The notes under the pieces are model-generated. The model was not told the DNA's origin, searched no databases, and was given only the letters and a program-made list of their open reading frames with translations. A stretch of DNA of 13,212 nt from JANOQP01 sp044227705 (GTDB lineage Bacteria > Bacteroidota > Bacteroidia > Chitinophagales > Saprospiraceae): positions 1 to 13,212 of the forward strand of contig JBGAWE010000122.1 of NCBI GenBank assembly GCA_044227705.1, given 5' to 3'. Within the stretch, counting starts at the first letter, position 1. Each line of letters starts with the position of its first letter. Positions 12,104 to 13,212 of the stretch are shown here, in pieces. The position numbers and the translations under genes were made by a program.

Positions 12104-13212
12104 TCACCTGACCTTCACCTCAATCTCCGCCGAAAGCCCGGCGCGGAGGATACCCTTCAAGTTTTCCGCGTCGTCGATGGCGATTTTCACCGGCAGCCGC
12201 TGCGTCACTTTGATGAAGTTGCCCGAGGCGTTGTCGGGCGGCAGCAGCGAGAACTTCGCGCCCGTCGCCTCGCTCAAGCTCTGGACGTGGCCCGTGATTT
12301 TCTTGTCGGGAAAGGCATCGAGCTTGATGTCGACCGGCTGCCCCTCGGCTAGGCGGCCGATTTGGGTCTCCTTGAAATTGGCGACGAGCCAATACTGCCC
12401 GTCGTTGACGACCGTGCAGAGCGTCTGGCCCGGCTGGACGTACTGGCCCGGCTCCATGTTCTTCCGCCCGACGCGGCCGCCGATGGGGGCCGGGACGCGG
12501 GTCCAAGAAAGCTTCAAATTGGCCTGTTCGAGCTGCGCCTTTCGGACGGCGACGGTCGCCTCCGCCCTTTTCAGTTGCGCGGCGAGGCTGGCGAGTTGGG
12601 CCTGAACGCGAGCCAACGCGCCCTCGCCCGAGGCAATCCCGCCTTTCGAGAAATTGGACTGGTCGATGGCCGCCTCGTAGGCTTTCACCTGCTCGTCGTA
12701 GCGGGCCTTCGAGTCGTCGAGCTGTTTTTGGGTGATGGCTTTTTCGGCTAGGAGCTTGGTGTCGCGCTGCCAGTCGGAGAATGCCTTGTCGCGGCGGACG
12801 GCCACCACCTCGGCGTTCGAGGCGACGGCTTTGAGGTTGAGACCGGCATTGTCGATGCCGATTCTCGCATTTTTCAGGTCAGTTTGAGCCGTGGAAAGGG
12901 CGGCACGGGCGTTTTCGCGGTCGGCGGTGGCGGTTGCAAGGTCGGCCTCCGCCTGCTGGACGGCGATGCGCTGCTCCGCGTCGTCGAAGATGGCGATGGT
13001 GTCGCCCGCCTTCACGTCGGCGTAGTCGGCGGCGCGGACTTCTTTCAAATAACCGGCCATCCGGGCCAGCACGGGCGAGGTGTGCGTCTCGACCTGCGCG
13101 TTGTCCGTCGACTCATAGTGCTGCCCGTGGTCGTACCACCGCCAGCCGAAAAAGAGCGCGACGGCGAGGATGGCAATCGGGATAGCGAGGCGAAGGGGGC
13201 TTCGTTTTTTAG
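12104..13212 (-). CDS. emrA: EmrA-type membrane-fusion protein (5' end beyond window)
   Basis: The periplasmic adaptor linking EmrB to TolC. The frame is open to the right edge, and the visible 368 residues begin KKRSPLRLAIPIAIL, so only a few codons are missing. A single membrane helix (RLAIPIAILAVALFFGW) is followed by the family signature ESTDNAQVETHTSPVLARMA. Next come a lipoyl half-domain (VRAADYADVKAGDTIAIFDD), a long Ala/Gln-rich coiled-coil hairpin (residues about 75-215), the second lipoyl half (VPAPIGGRVGRKNMEPGQYVQPGQ) and beta-barrel segments. The shorter reading that starts at GTG 13072 would lose the anchor and the signature, so it is rejected. It heads the visible operon emrA-emrB-tolC; a regulator, if any, would lie to the right of the window. 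Confidence 0.95.
   Translation of the reverse strand, partial: KKRSPLRLAIPIAILAVALFFGWRWYDHGQHYESTDNAQVETHTSPVLARMAGYLKEVRAADYADVKAGDTIAIFDDAEQRIAVQQAEADLATATADRENARAALSTAQTDLKNARIGIDNAGLNLKAVASNAEVVAVRRDKAFSDWQRDTKLLAEKAITQKQLDDSKARYDEQVKAYEAAIDQSNFSKGGIASGEGALARVQAQLASLAAQLKRAEATVAVRKAQLEQANLKLSWTRVPAPIGGRVGRKNMEPGQYVQPGQTLCTVVNDGQYWLVANFKETQIGRLAEGQPVDIKLDAFPDKKITGHVQSLSEATGAKFSLLPPDNASGNFIKVTQRLPVKIAIDDAENLKGILRAGLSAEIEVKVR

Overview
The window looks like a chromosomal segment of a GC-rich member of the Bacteroidota, possibly Saprospiraceae-like. The phylum call rests on three things. First, the GlmU-like bifunctional protein is of the alternative form typical of that phylum. Second, candidate promoters carry a TAnnTTTG-type -7 box and there are no strong Shine-Dalgarno sequences. 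Third, short degenerate tandem repeats sit at gene junctions. The family-level guess is weaker. I see no phage, insertion sequence, CRISPR array, tRNA or rRNA.

Layout from left to right. (1) The 5' part of an alpha-glucan phosphorylase gene on the minus strand (1-879) runs off the left edge. (2) A 288-bp divergent intergenic region separates it from a plus-strand lipoprotein gene (1168-1902), the only plus-strand gene. (3) A perfect 22-bp-stem bidirectional terminator (1914-1970) separates that gene from a convergent minus-strand block. (4) Read in transcription order (right to left), this block holds an alternative GlmU-like protein (8629-7400), a HlyD-type adaptor (7333-6035), an OmpR-family response regulator (5990-5301), a GlcD-type FAD oxidase (5253-3856), a four-helix membrane protein with a Cys/His tail (3807-3136) and the beta subunit of a 2-oxoacid:ferredoxin oxidoreductase (3036-1984). 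(5) Upstream lies ribosomal protein L31 type B (9089-8814) with its own intrinsic terminator. (6) At the right edge is a drug-efflux operon emrA-emrB-tolC (13212-9227), with emrA missing only its first few codons.

The clearest functional unit is the tripartite efflux operon: membrane-fusion protein, DHA2 permease and outer-membrane channel, with 43-bp and 8-bp gaps. The HlyD adaptor, response regulator and FAD oxidase are closely spaced (44-47 bp) and may be co-transcribed, but their usual partners (exporter ATPase or permease, sensor kinase) are not in view. The phosphorylase, 2-oxoacid oxidoreductase and FAD oxidase are ordinary carbon-metabolism enzymes.

I did not find a convincing new multi-gene system. 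The items most worth a second look are the membrane protein with the Cys/His tail, the two-domain GTEPFW lipoprotein, the orphan HlyD adaptor, and the recurring short tandem repeats and TACCTTYG promoter-like motifs at gene junctions.
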